DNA of 39,872 nt. It comes from an uncultured Duganella sp. (lineage in GTDB: Bacteria; Pseudomonadota; Gammaproteobacteria; Burkholderiales; Burkholderiaceae). Both the position numbers and the translations under genes were made by a program. Positions 1-7,529 of this stretch are shown here, in pieces; within the stretch, counting starts at the first letter, position 1, and every line of letters starts with the position of its first letter. Location of the stretch: NCBI GenBank assembly GCA_946482635.1, contig CAMLSG010000018.1, positions 1-39,872 on the forward strand. Direction: 5' to 3'. Under the pieces are notes generated by a model. The model saw nothing but the letters and a program-made list of their open reading frames with translations, had not been told where the DNA came from and ran no database searches.

Positions 1-103
1 CGTGCCTGGTTTTCTCGCCATCGCTGCCCGCCAGTTCAACATACGACAGCGCGCTGTGAGTGGTGCCAAGGTCAATGCCGATGGCAAAACGCGGATCGCT
101 CAC
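1..103 (-). CDS. Hsp70-family chaperone, N-terminal fragment (cut by window edge)
   Basis: About 34 residues are visible on the minus strand, starting at a GTG at 103. They contain the Hsp70/actin-fold phosphate-1 loop (AIGIDLGTTHSAL), where the ATPase domain of DnaK-like proteins begins. The GTG overlaps the stop of the upstream DUF2760 gene in a shared GTGA, so translation is probably coupled. It is not hscA of the isc operon, which lies separately at 18731. Hsp70-family genes next to DUF2760 are, as I recall, common in Betaproteobacteria and of unknown client specificity. The rest of the gene lies outside the window, so I cannot say whether the substrate-binding domain is present. Confidence 0.85.
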   Translation of the reverse strand, partial: MSDPRFAIGIDLGTTHSALSYVELAGSDGEKTRH

Positions 104-678
104 AGTTCCACCTCGGCCGGGGCCAATACTTTGGCGTCATGCGCTTCCGCCAGTTTCGGCAGGCGCACGCTGGAGGCGCGCCAGCCGCGGTGGCTCAGGG
201 TGCCGGTGAACGGCGCCTTGCCGACCACATTGCCGGTCAGGCGCACGGCGGATGCGTCGAAGCCTTCCGGCAGCGTCACGCGGCTGCCTTCCGCTTCGGA
301 GCGGACGGCATCGATCGTGAAGTGCTCGCGCAGCACCTTGGAGCAGCCTTCATGCACGACGCGGGCAGCGGCGCCGATGTCGGCATCCGAATAGCCGGAC
401 AGGTTTTCCTGCGTGAAGTCGATCAGGCGTGCTTCGCGCTGGAACAGGGACAGGAGCTGCAGGGCTGCGTCCGGCGTGGCTTCGCGCAGGGGCGCGGCGG
501 CTGGCGCTGGGGCAGCGACTGGGGCGGGTGCTGGCGCGGCGGCTGGAGCCGCTGCAGGGCCCACGCTGTCGTCACGCACGCGGGCGGCGAATTCGGCATC
601 GCCCAGGGTTTTGAAAAAGGCGCCAAAGGCGAGGGAAATCCTGCTGCCAAAGGAGGGCAGATTGGTAGTTTTGCTCAT
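100..678 (-). CDS. DUF2760 domain-containing protein
   Basis: This 192-residue cytosolic protein has no signal peptide or membrane segment. An N-terminal part (residues 1-40, LAFGAFFKTLGDAEFAARV) is followed by a low-complexity Ala/Pro linker (about 43-65) and a conserved C-terminal domain with a GKAPFTGTLSHRGWRA stretch near residue 155, which I recognise as DUF2760. The start ATG at 678 follows an AAAGAG-like ribosome site. The gene lies directly upstream of an Hsp70-family gene with a 4-base overlap. This suggests a dedicated partner or co-chaperone role, which is inference; no biochemical function is known to me. It diverges from the LexA-boxed radical SAM gene. Confidence 0.8.
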   Translation of the reverse strand: MSKTTNLPSFGSRISLAFGAFFKTLGDAEFAARVRDDSVGPAAAPAAAPAPAPVAAPAPAAAPLREATPDAALQLLSLFQREARLIDFTQENLSGYSDADIGAAARVVHEGCSKVLREHFTIDAVRSEAEGSRVTLPEGFDASAVRLTGNVVGKAPFTGTLSHRGWRASSVRLPKLAEAHDAKVLAPAEVEL

Positions 679-766
679 GTTATTGCTCTTTGAATGTCGG
701 GGGATATCCCGGAGAAGTGCGCATGATACCAGCTTGGCTTGCAGCCTTGGCGCGGGCGGATTAGAA

Positions 767-786
767 TACTGTATGTATATACAGTA
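767..786. promoter_or_regulatory. LexA (SOS) box
   Basis: The 20-base site tactgtatgtatatacagta has the CTGT-N8-ACAG architecture. It differs from the Escherichia coli LexA consensus at one central base. It ends 17 bases before the ATG of the radical SAM gene at 804, where repressor binding would block the promoter or start region. It is 89 bases upstream of the divergent DUF2760 gene, which could also be affected. Confidence 0.88.
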
Positions 787-803
787 ATGCTTCGAGGCGC
801 CCC

Positions 804-1970
804 ATGCAGGACCATGAATTCGAAGGGCAGGTGATGCTGCCGCCGCAATCGCTCAAAGCCAAAAAAGGGCGCGGTGCGGTATCAAACATGCAAGGAAGGT
901 ACGAGCGGCAGGCGCGCGAAGCGTTCGACGACGGCTGGGCGCCCGATCCGGATGACGCCGAGGCTGAACTGCTTCCACCGCGCACCATCGTCACCGCGGA
1001 AACGGCCAAGACCATCCTCACGCGCAACCAGTCGCCCGATATTCCGTTCAATGTCTCGCTGAACCCTTATCGCGGCTGCGAGCATGGCTGCATCTATTGT
1101 TTTGCGCGGCCATCGCATAGCTACCTGGGCTTGTCGCCCGGCCTGGATTTTGAGACCAAGCTGTTCGCCAAGGTAAATGCGCCAGACCTGCTGCGCGCCG
1201 AATTGTCCAAGCCAGGCTATCAGGTGGAGTCGCTCGCACTGGGCGTGAATACCGACGCCTACCAGCCTTGCGAGCGCGAATACCAGCTCACGCGGCGGGT
1301 GCTGGAAGTGCTGGCCGAGTGCAACCATCCGGTTGGCCTGATCACCAAATCCTCGCTGATCGAGCGCGACATCGACATCCTCGCGCCGATGGCTGCGCGC
1401 AACCTGGCTGCTGCGTCGGTCACCATCACCACGCTGGACAGCAAGATCTCGCGCACCCTGGAGCCGCGCGCCGCCGCACCCGCGCGCCGGCTGCGCACGA
1501 TCGAAACGCTGGCCAAGGCCGGCATACCGGTTGGCGTCAGCATCGCACCGATCATTCCCTTCGTCACTGAGCCCGATATCGAGAAAATCATGTCCGCCGC
1601 TCGCGATGCCGGCGCGGTGATGGCAACCTATGTCGTGCTGCGATTGCCATGGGAAGTGAGCCCGCTGTTCAAGGAATGGCTCGAGGCGCATTTTCCCGAC
1701 CGTGCCGCGCGCGTGATGAACCGCGTGCGCGACATGCGCGGCGGCAAGGATTACGAAGCCGAATTCGGCTCGCGCATGCGCGGCGAAGGCGTGTGGGCCG
1801 ACCTGATCCAGCAGCGCATCGAAAAAGGCATCACGCGCTTCGGTTTCCACGGCCGACACAGCAAATTCCGCTCGCTCGACTGCACCCAGTTCAAGCGGCC
1901 CGAATACATTCCACCCTCCGGCGCCCGCGCAGTTGCCGCCGCCAAAGCGGGTCAGATGGACCTTTTTTAG
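804..1970 (+). CDS. PA0069-family radical SAM protein (SplB-like)
   Basis: This 388-residue protein carries the radical SAM cluster motif CxxxCxxC at C92, C96 and C99 (GCEHGCIYCFARPSH), which binds a 4Fe-4S cluster and S-adenosylmethionine. Length and motif context (VSLNPYRGCEHGC, TKSSLIERDI) fit the PA0069 family, related to spore photoproduct lyase-like proteins. The exact reaction is unknown. A LexA box sits 17 bases before the start, so expression is probably DNA-damage inducible; from memory the Pseudomonas aeruginosa PA0069 gene is also in the LexA regulon. The 3' end faces chaC, 40 bases away, with T-rich sequence but no stem-loop that I can see. A later in-frame Met (residue 29) is possible, but the LexA spacing favours 804. 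Confidence 0.9.
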   Translation: MQDHEFEGQVMLPPQSLKAKKGRGAVSNMQGRYERQAREAFDDGWAPDPDDAEAELLPPRTIVTAETAKTILTRNQSPDIPFNVSLNPYRGCEHGCIYCFARPSHSYLGLSPGLDFETKLFAKVNAPDLLRAELSKPGYQVESLALGVNTDAYQPCEREYQLTRRVLEVLAECNHPVGLITKSSLIERDIDILAPMAARNLAAASVTITTLDSKISRTLEPRAAAPARRLRTIETLAKAGIPVGVSIAPIIPFVTEPDIEKIMSAARDAGAVMATYVVLRLPWEVSPLFKEWLEAHFPDRAARVMNRVRDMRGGKDYEAEFGSRMRGEGVWADLIQQRIEKGITRFGFHGRHSKFRSLDCTQFKRPEYIPPSGARAVAAAKAGQMDLF

Positions 1971-2010
1971 GCCGTGTCAGATAGCTTTTTTTGCAGGCAC
2001 ACCGATTCGC

Positions 2011-2589
2011 CTAACGTTCAGTGCCGAGTTGCAACCGCGCGAGATGGGATTCGATCGCGTGAACGTGCTCATCATGGCGGCCCATCTCGCGCAAGGCGGT
2101 GGCCAAGCGCAGCAAGTATTCGATGTTCGGGCCGCTTGGGCCGGCTGCCGAAGCAATGTGGCGGGCAATTTCCTCCACCGGAGCCTCGCCCAGCCAGGCG
2201 GCGTTGTCGGCGGCGGCAATATAGATCAGGCCTTCTTCCACGCCGCCTGCTTCGAAATGGATGTCGATGGCCACGCGCAGGTAGCCGTTCTTTTCGCGAT
2301 GGTCGAGGTGCGTAAATTCTTCCGGCGTAACGAGATAGGCCATGCCGTGGCAGACGTCTCCTTCGGCCGGAATCAGCGTGGCCACGCGGCCGGGCGCTTC
2401 AAGCGTGCCGCGATGATCGTGCGAGCCTTGCCAGAAGCGGCGCGACCAGCCGAAGATGTGCGCCGGCCGGCGCTCGATGAAGGGAAAGTCCGCTTTGTAA
2501 ATCAGCGAGCCATAACCGAACAGCCACACCTGGTGGTGGCCGTCGAACTTGTCCATTGCCTTGTTGGCTTCAATCGTATTGTGCGACAT
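2011..2589 (-). CDS. chaC: ChaC-type gamma-glutamylcyclotransferase
   Basis: This 192-residue cytosolic enzyme has the substrate-loop motif FGYGSLI (residues 24-30) and the catalytic glutamate in HLDHREKNGYLR (about E99), both typical of ChaC proteins. Family members cleave glutathione to 5-oxoproline and Cys-Gly. It starts 8 bases after the LysR gene at 2598-3467 on the same strand, so the two are probably co-transcribed. An alternative in-frame start at Met12 would remove a poorly conserved N-terminus. Its place beside an operon that contains a glutathione-dependent isomerase (maiA) is suggestive of shared thiol metabolism, but that link is inference. Confidence 0.88.
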   Translation of the reverse strand: MSHNTIEANKAMDKFDGHHQVWLFGYGSLIYKADFPFIERRPAHIFGWSRRFWQGSHDHRGTLEAPGRVATLIPAEGDVCHGMAYLVTPEEFTHLDHREKNGYLRVAIDIHFEAGGVEEGLIYIAAADNAAWLGEAPVEEIARHIASAAGPSGPNIEYLLRLATALREMGRHDEHVHAIESHLARLQLGTER

Positions 2590-2597
2590 GCCGCAAA

Positions 2598-3467
2598 TTA
2601 TAGGGAATACTCGCCAAGCACGCTGATGAAGCGTTCCGCAGCCGGGGAGGGCGTGCGCGAGGTCTTGGTGTAGATGAAGAATTTGCGCTTGAGTTCCGGC
2701 TCGACCAGCGGGCGCATTTCGAGTCCGTACAGCCGCACCATCGGCTCCGCATAGGGCAGGCAGGCGGTAATGCCCAGCCCCGCCGCCACCATGGCCAGCG
2801 CGGTTGTCATGAAGGTCACCTCGTTATACGGCGCCAGCGTGGTCATGTCGCGCAGCAGGCGCTCCGTGAACTGGCCTTGCAGGGCAATGAAAGGGTGCTG
2901 GTTGACCTCCGCCCAGGCCACCGAGCGCCGGGCGGCCAGCGGGTGCGCTGGCGGGAACACCACCACGAAGGGCATTTCGAACAGCAGCGACGCATCCACT
3001 TCGGCCGTTACGTCGCGCTCCGGGCCAATGCCCACGTCTACCTCGCCGCTGACCACGCGTGCAGCCACATTGTCGACCGGGCAGTCCACCAGTTGCACCT
3101 GCACGTCCGGATAAGAAGCGCGGAAGGAGCTGATCACCTGCGGCAACAGGGTGCAGGCCATCATCTGCGGTGCGGCGACCCGCACGATGCCCTTCTTTAA
3201 AGCCTTGCGGCTGGCGATATCCGCCATCGCCCCATCCAGGTCCTGCAGCATCTTGTCGAACAGGGGATAGAGTTCGCGTCCCACCTCGGAAAGCTGCACG
3301 CGCCGTGTATTGCGTTCCACCACTTTCACGCCCAGAAGCTGTTCAAGTTCCTTGATTTGACCCGACAGGGCGGACTGTGTGACATGCAGCAGGTCGGCGG
3401 CCGCGGTAAAGCTTCCGGTGCGGGCGACGGCGACCAGGGCGCGCATCTGGCGAACGGTTGGACTCAT
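2598..3467 (-). CDS. LysR-family transcriptional regulator
   Basis: The 289-residue protein has the LysR layout. It has an N-terminal winged helix-turn-helix (residues 1-60, MRALVAVARTGSFTAAADLLHVTQSALSGQIKELEQ) and a two-lobed effector domain from about residue 90 (VRVAAPQMMACTLLPQVI onward). I chose ATG 3467 because the reading frame extended to 3542 adds a non-LysR leader. The gene diverges from the VOC/FAH/maiA operon with an 86-base spacer, the usual arrangement for a LysR activator of its neighbour. The inducer is unknown; an aromatic intermediate would fit the context. chaC follows on the same strand. Confidence 0.9.
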   Translation of the reverse strand: MSPTVRQMRALVAVARTGSFTAAADLLHVTQSALSGQIKELEQLLGVKVVERNTRRVQLSEVGRELYPLFDKMLQDLDGAMADIASRKALKKGIVRVAAPQMMACTLLPQVISSFRASYPDVQVQLVDCPVDNVAARVVSGEVDVGIGPERDVTAEVDASLLFEMPFVVVFPPAHPLAARRSVAWAEVNQHPFIALQGQFTERLLRDMTTLAPYNEVTFMTTALAMVAAGLGITACLPYAEPMVRLYGLEMRPLVEPELKRKFFIYTKTSRTPSPAAERFISVLGEYSL

Positions 3468-3495
3468 CAGGAAAACTAATAAATTGGCGTGAAAA

Positions 3496-3511
3496 TATCG
3501 TTTGTATGATA
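3496..3511. promoter_or_regulatory. Candidate regulator site / promoter between LysR and VOC genes
   Basis: TATC (3496-3499) and GATA (3508-3511) form an inverted repeat with an 8-base spacer in the divergent 86-base region. The spacer and right arm include TATGAT (3505-3510), a good -10 match for the plus-strand operon, with only a weak -35 upstream. This could be the LysR binding region, but the arms are short. Confidence 0.3.
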
Positions 3512-3528
3512 GCTGAAACAAGAGTTTA

Positions 3529-3555
3529 ATGGCGGGATACAAAGGAGCCCGCCAT
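3529..3555 (+). promoter_or_regulatory. Hairpin holding the Shine-Dalgarno sequence in its loop and the start codon in its stem
   Basis: ATGGCGGG (3529-3536) pairs perfectly with CCCGCCAT (3548-3555). The 11-base loop contains the Shine-Dalgarno AAAGGAG (3541-3547). The last two stem bases are the A and T of the VOC start codon (3554-3556). Such a fold could modulate initiation of the operon's first gene. The pairing is seen directly; regulatory use is inference. Confidence 0.45.
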
Positions 3556-4084
3556 GAAAATCAAGCAAATCCACCACGTTGCCTACCGCTGCAAGGACGC
3601 CAAGGAAACCGTCGAGTGGTACGTCAAGCACCTGAACATGAACTTCGTGCTGGCCATCGCGGAGGATGAAGTGCCGTCGACCAAGGCCCCGGACCCTTAC
3701 ATGCACGTATTCCTGGACGCCGGCCAGGGCAACATCCTGGCCTTCTTCGAGCTGCCGACCCAGAAGGAAATGGGCCGCGACGAGAACACCCCGGCCTGGG
3801 TGCAGCACCTGGCGCTGGAAGTGGGCTCGATGGACGAACTGCTGGCCGCCAAGGAGCGCCTGGTGGCCGCCGGCATCGAGGTGCTGGGCCCCGTCAACCA
3901 CACCATCTTCAAGTCGATCTACTTCTTCGACCCGAACGGCCACCGCCTGGAATTGGCGGCCAACACCGGCACCCCCGAAATGATGCAGAAGCTGGACGAT
4001 GTGAAGTGGGAAATGCTGGAAGAATGGTCTAAAACGAAAAGGGCGCCCAAGCACGCAGCCTGGATGCACGCGCCGCAGAATTAA
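3554..4084 (+). CDS. VOC-superfamily (glyoxalase fold) metalloenzyme
   Basis: This 176-residue protein has two beta-alpha-beta-beta-beta modules of the vicinal-oxygen-chelate fold. Candidate metal ligands fall at H8 (IHHVAYR), E66 (LAFFELP), H85 (WVQHLALEV) and E133 (GHRLELAAN). This His-Glu-His-Glu set resembles glyoxalase I rather than the two-His-one-Glu set of extradiol dioxygenases. It is the first gene of an operon with a fumarylacetoacetate-hydrolase-family gene (21-base gap) and maleylacetoacetate isomerase, so it probably acts on a ring-cleavage product or related oxo acid. The start is fixed by AAAGGAG at 3541. The residues after about 145 are an extra charged tail. Substrate unknown. 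Confidence 0.85.
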   Translation: MKIKQIHHVAYRCKDAKETVEWYVKHLNMNFVLAIAEDEVPSTKAPDPYMHVFLDAGQGNILAFFELPTQKEMGRDENTPAWVQHLALEVGSMDELLAAKERLVAAGIEVLGPVNHTIFKSIYFFDPNGHRLELAANTGTPEMMQKLDDVKWEMLEEWSKTKRAPKHAAWMHAPQN

Positions 4085-4105
4085 GATCCGGAACTAAGGA
4101 ACACA

Positions 4106-5125
4106 ATGAAACTCGCCTCCCTGAAAGATGGCAGCCGTGACGGCCGCCTGGTCGTCGTTAGCCGCGACCTGAAATCCTGCCAGCCGGTACCGAACATCGC
4201 CGCCACCATGCAGGATGCGCTGGACAACTGGGACGTCGCCGCACCGCAGCTCAAACAGATCTACGCCCTGCTGAACCAGGGCAGCGCATCCGGCGCCAAG
4301 CCTTTCGACGAAAGCATGTGCCACTCGCCGCTGCCGCGCGCTTACCAGTGGGCCGACGGTTCCGCCTACATCAACCACGTGGAGCTGGTGCGCAAGGCGC
4401 GCAATGCGGAAGTGCCGGCATCGTTCTACACCGACCCGCTGATGTACCAGGGCGGCTCGGACAGTTTCGTCGGCCCGCGCGACCCGGTCTACGCGCTGGA
4501 TGAAGCCTGGGGCATTGACCTGGAGGCGGAAGTGGCCGTCATCACCGGCGACGTGAAAATGGGCGCCAGCGATGAAGAAGCGGCCAAGGCAATCCGCCTG
4601 GTCATGCTGGTCAACGACGTCTCGCTGCGCAACCTGATCCCGAACGAACTGGCAAAGGGCTTCGGCTTCTTCAACTCCAAGCCGGCCAGCGCCTTCTCGC
4701 CGGTGGCCGTTACGCCGGAAGAGCTGGGCAAGGCCTGGCAGGACAACAAGCTGCACCTGCCGCTGCTGGTGCAGATCAACCGCCAGCCATTCGGCAAGCC
4801 GAATGCCGGTGAAGACATGACCTTCAGCTTCGCCCAGCTCGTGGCACACGCAGCCAAGACGCGCGAACTGTGCGCCGGCACCATCATCGGCTCCGGTACC
4901 GTGTCGAACAAGCAGGGCAACCTGCACGGCTCCAGCATCGCCAACGGCGGCGTGGGCTATTGCTGCCTGGCCGAAGTACGCATGTACGAGACCATCGAAG
5001 GCGGCAAGCCGGAAACCGGTTTCCTGCAGTTCGGCGACACCGTGCGCATCGAGATGCATGACGCGCAAGGCAAGACCATCTTCGGCGCCATCGACCAGAC
5101 CGTGCGCAATTACGGGGAACGTTAA
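4106..5125 (+). CDS. Fumarylacetoacetate hydrolase family protein
   Basis: This 339-residue protein has the FAH C-terminal domain: acidic metal ligands in GIDLEAEVAVI (E140, E142), NDVSLRN (D171), the FFNSKPASAFSP loop (189-199) and GSGTVSNKQGN, which together match the Mg/Ca-dependent C-C hydrolase core. Fumarylacetoacetase cleaves fumarylacetoacetate to fumarate and acetoacetate; relatives hydrolyse fumarylpyruvate or other acylpyruvates. The adjoining maleylacetoacetate isomerase supports a fumarylacetoacetate-like substrate. The stop overlaps the maiA start by one base (TAATG), so the two are translationally coupled. Homogentisate dioxygenase is not in the window, so the upstream ring-cleaving step is unassigned. 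Confidence 0.88.
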   Translation: MKLASLKDGSRDGRLVVVSRDLKSCQPVPNIAATMQDALDNWDVAAPQLKQIYALLNQGSASGAKPFDESMCHSPLPRAYQWADGSAYINHVELVRKARNAEVPASFYTDPLMYQGGSDSFVGPRDPVYALDEAWGIDLEAEVAVITGDVKMGASDEEAAKAIRLVMLVNDVSLRNLIPNELAKGFGFFNSKPASAFSPVAVTPEELGKAWQDNKLHLPLLVQINRQPFGKPNAGEDMTFSFAQLVAHAAKTRELCAGTIIGSGTVSNKQGNLHGSSIANGGVGYCCLAEVRMYETIEGGKPETGFLQFGDTVRIEMHDAQGKTIFGAIDQTVRNYGER

Positions 5126-5769
5126 TGAAGCTCTACACCTACTTCCGCAGCTCGGCCGCCTATCGCGTCCGCATTGCGCTGAACCTGAAAGGGCTGGCGT
5201 ATGACGCTGTTCCGGTGCATTTGCTGCGCGACGGCGGCGAGCAGCTTGCGCCCGCCTATCGCGAAGTGAACCCTGCGGGACTGGTGCCGGCGCTGGTGGA
5301 CAACGGCATCGTGCTGACGCAGTCGCTGGCCATCATGGAGTACCTGGAAGAGGTGCATCCGATGGTGCCTCTGCTGCCGCAGGATGCTGTAGGGCGAGCC
5401 CGTGTCCGCGCCCTGGCGCAGACCATCGCATGCGATACCCATCCGCTGATGAACCTGCGCGTGCTCAAGCACATCAAGGGGCCGATGGGCCTGAGCGAAG
5501 AGCAGAAGATGGATTGGTACTATCACTGGATGGGCGAGGGCATGAAGGCGCTCGAAGCGCACCTGCAGCGTGATGGCGACGTTGGGCGTTTCTGCTATGG
5601 CGACACGCCGACCATCGCCGATTGCTGCCTGGTGCCGCAGGTGTATAACGCGCAGCGCTTCAATATCGACCTGGCGCCTTATCCGAACGTGGCGCGTGTT
5701 GCGGCCAATTGCGCCGATTTGCCGGCATTCAAGGCAGCGCATCCTTCGGCGCAGCCGGACGCAGAGTAA
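5125..5769 (+). CDS. maiA: Maleylacetoacetate isomerase (zeta-class GST)
   Basis: This 214-residue protein begins with a thioredoxin-fold domain with the zeta-GST signature SSAAYRVRIALNLKG (residues 9-23). It has the conserved NPAGLVPAL loop, the glutathione-contacting QSLAIMEYLEE segment (68-78) and an all-helical C-terminal domain. The enzyme uses glutathione to convert maleylacetoacetate to fumarylacetoacetate, the step before the hydrolase encoded just upstream. The usual S-x-C of the active site reads SSAAY, so the cysteine is replaced by alanine while serines remain. The gene ends exactly where the convergent diguanylate cyclase gene ends, with no base between the two stop codons. Confidence 0.9.
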   Translation: MKLYTYFRSSAAYRVRIALNLKGLAYDAVPVHLLRDGGEQLAPAYREVNPAGLVPALVDNGIVLTQSLAIMEYLEEVHPMVPLLPQDAVGRARVRALAQTIACDTHPLMNLRVLKHIKGPMGLSEEQKMDWYYHWMGEGMKALEAHLQRDGDVGRFCYGDTPTIADCCLVPQVYNAQRFNIDLAPYPNVARVAANCADLPAFKAAHPSAQPDAE

Positions 5770-7443
5770 TCAGAACTGCACGACGCGGTTGCGTCCTTCC
5801 TTCTTTGCCCGGTACAGCGCCTTGTCGGAGCGGACCAGCAGGGAGGAGGGCGTATCCGGCGTCCCATGCGGGTCGGCGGCCGCCACGCCGATGCTGATCG
5901 TCAGCTCCACCTCGACGCCAAACTCCGTTCGCACCCGCAGCTCCGCCGCGCGTGCGCGCAAGCGCTCCGCCGCGTGCACCGCCACCGCGATATGCGTCTC
6001 GGGCATCAGCAGCACAAACTCTTCTCCGCCGAAGCGCGCCACCATGTCCACCGCGCGCAGGCTCGCCGTCAACAATGTCGCCGTCTGGACGATCGCCTGG
6101 TCGCCCACCTCGTGGCCGTAGGTATCGTTAATGCGCTTGAAGTGGTCGATATCGATCATCAGCAGCGACAGCGGATGGTGGAAGCGCCGCGCGCGTTCCA
6201 GCTCCTGCGCAATCTGCTCGGTCATCTTGCGCCGGTTGGCGATGCCGGTCAGCGGATCGGTGGTGGCCAGCTGTTCCAGCTTGCGATTGGCCTGCAGCAG
6301 CTCCAGCGTCCGTTGCAAGATGCGGTCTTCCAGGCTGTTGCGTTCGGACGCCAGCTCGGACATGGCGCGGCGCCGGGAGCGTAGCGACAGCACCAGCGCA
6401 GTAATCAGCATGCCTTCAAGGACAATCAGCGCCGCCGCCGAGACGATCTGCCAGCGGTACAGCTCCCAGACGTTGTGCGGACGATTCAGTATCACCGCTT
6501 CCTGGGGGATATTGCGCAAGCCGGCCTGGCGCGCGGTCGGGTAATCGAAGTAATAGCCCTGCACCTGGCTGGTCATGGCCGGCAAGCCAAGCAGAAGGCG
6601 CGCCATCATGCGGCCTACTGCTTCGCCGCTGACAACATAACCGCCCGCCACGCCCGGCATCACCAGGGATTCGGAATGGGTGAATAAAGGCGCCTTGGTG
6701 GCGGCCGAAATCTGCAGCGCCAGTTCGCGCGGCTGGATGCGCGCATTGCCCTCGCCGCGCAGCGACGCCAGCATGAAGATCGCACTGCCGCGGTCCAGGC
6801 GCGCCGCCCGCTGGCGCAGTTCGTCCACGCTGCCGTCGTCCCAAATCTCGAACTGGATATTCGGGAAGCGCGGTGTCACGCTGCGAATGCGGTCCAGCCA
6901 TATCTGGCAGCGCGAGGTCTTGTCGCCGATGATGGCCACGTGCCGCACGTTCGGCGCCACCAGGGGGATCACGCCGATCGCGCGCTCGAAATCGGAGGTC
7001 ACCTCGTACGCCAGGCCATCGCGCGGCTGCCACTGGTCGCGGCCGTGGTTGACGTAGTGGCGTGGCACGCCGGCGAACAGTTCGGGGTGGCTGGACAGGA
7101 AGCGCGCCGCGACGAAATTCTCGGTCACGATGGCGTCGAATTTGACGTCGGCGTACTTGGTGGCAAGGTAGGGCGCCATGCCCTCCTGCGATTTGTCTTC
7201 GCCGACGCGATTGGCGTCGAAGCGTTCCTCGAAGATGGCCGGCGTTGCGCCCTGGCTGCTGCGTTCCAGTTCGTCGTACAGCCCTTTGTGCACCAGCCTT
7301 TGCCAGGCCGAGGACGAATCGGCGCCGAGCGAGTACAGCACCAGCACGCGGCGTTCGTCGGCCAGCGCGCGGCCGCAGGCGCAGGCCAGCCACAGGGCGG
7401 CGGCCAGGCGCAGGACTGCACGGCGGTAGGGATGAGGGCGCAT
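5770..7443 (-). CDS. Membrane diguanylate cyclase with periplasmic ABC-substrate-binding-like sensor
   Basis: The 557-residue protein has a signal peptide (about 1-28, ending in ALA), then a periplasmic domain (30-320) resembling ABC sugar/substrate-binding folds. A transmembrane helix follows at about 335-357 (VSAAALIVLEGMLITALVLSL), then a short coiled coil and a C-terminal GGDEF domain. The active motif is GGEEF (472-476), and the inhibitory site RxxD (R463-D466) lies five residues before it, so an active, product-inhibited c-di-GMP synthase is expected. It lies 86 bases downstream of the hybrid kinase gene on the same strand and may share its transcript. The ribosome site before ATG 7443 is weak. 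Confidence 0.9.
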   Translation of the reverse strand: MRPHPYRRAVLRLAAALWLACACGRALADERRVLVLYSLGADSSSAWQRLVHKGLYDELERSSQGATPAIFEERFDANRVGEDKSQEGMAPYLATKYADVKFDAIVTENFVAARFLSSHPELFAGVPRHYVNHGRDQWQPRDGLAYEVTSDFERAIGVIPLVAPNVRHVAIIGDKTSRCQIWLDRIRSVTPRFPNIQFEIWDDGSVDELRQRAARLDRGSAIFMLASLRGEGNARIQPRELALQISAATKAPLFTHSESLVMPGVAGGYVVSGEAVGRMMARLLLGLPAMTSQVQGYYFDYPTARQAGLRNIPQEAVILNRPHNVWELYRWQIVSAAALIVLEGMLITALVLSLRSRRRAMSELASERNSLEDRILQRTLELLQANRKLEQLATTDPLTGIANRRKMTEQIAQELERARRFHHPLSLLMIDIDHFKRINDTYGHEVGDQAIVQTATLLTASLRAVDMVARFGGEEFVLLMPETHIAVAVHAAERLRARAAELRVRTEFGVEVELTISIGVAAADPHGTPDTPSSLLVRSDKALYRAKKEGRNRVVQF

Positions 7444-7459
7444 AGGGAAAACGAGTGTA

Positions 7460-7473
7460 GCACGCTGGCGTGC
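7460..7473. repeat. Short perfect inverted repeat between kinase and cyclase genes
   Basis: GCACGC and GCGTGC flank a 2-base centre in the 86-base spacer between the hybrid kinase stop and the cyclase start. It could be a small hairpin or operator. It has no T-tract on either side, so it is not a convincing terminator. Confidence 0.25.
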
Positions 7474-7529
7474 AACTTAATTTCCCTAAAAGCAACAATC
7501 GTGGCAGTTTTGCAACGTCGCTGCGCGAT

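Noticed and set aside
449..555. GC-rich Ala/Pro coding repeat in the DUF2760 gene as a tandem DNA repeat
   Set aside because: It is a low-complexity protein linker with varied codons, not a repeated DNA unit.
701..710. GGGATATCCC palindrome upstream of the DUF2760 gene as an operator
   Set aside because: Only ten bases with no extension or second copy; not distinguishable from chance in this GC-rich sequence.
1971..2010. T-run after the radical SAM gene as an intrinsic terminator
   Set aside because: Seven T residues are present but I could find no stem-loop before them on either strand.
3468..3542. 25-residue N-terminal extension of the first LysR protein
   Set aside because: The standard LysR start MSPTVRQMRALVAV is at 3467; the extension would use the whole divergent promoter region as coding sequence.
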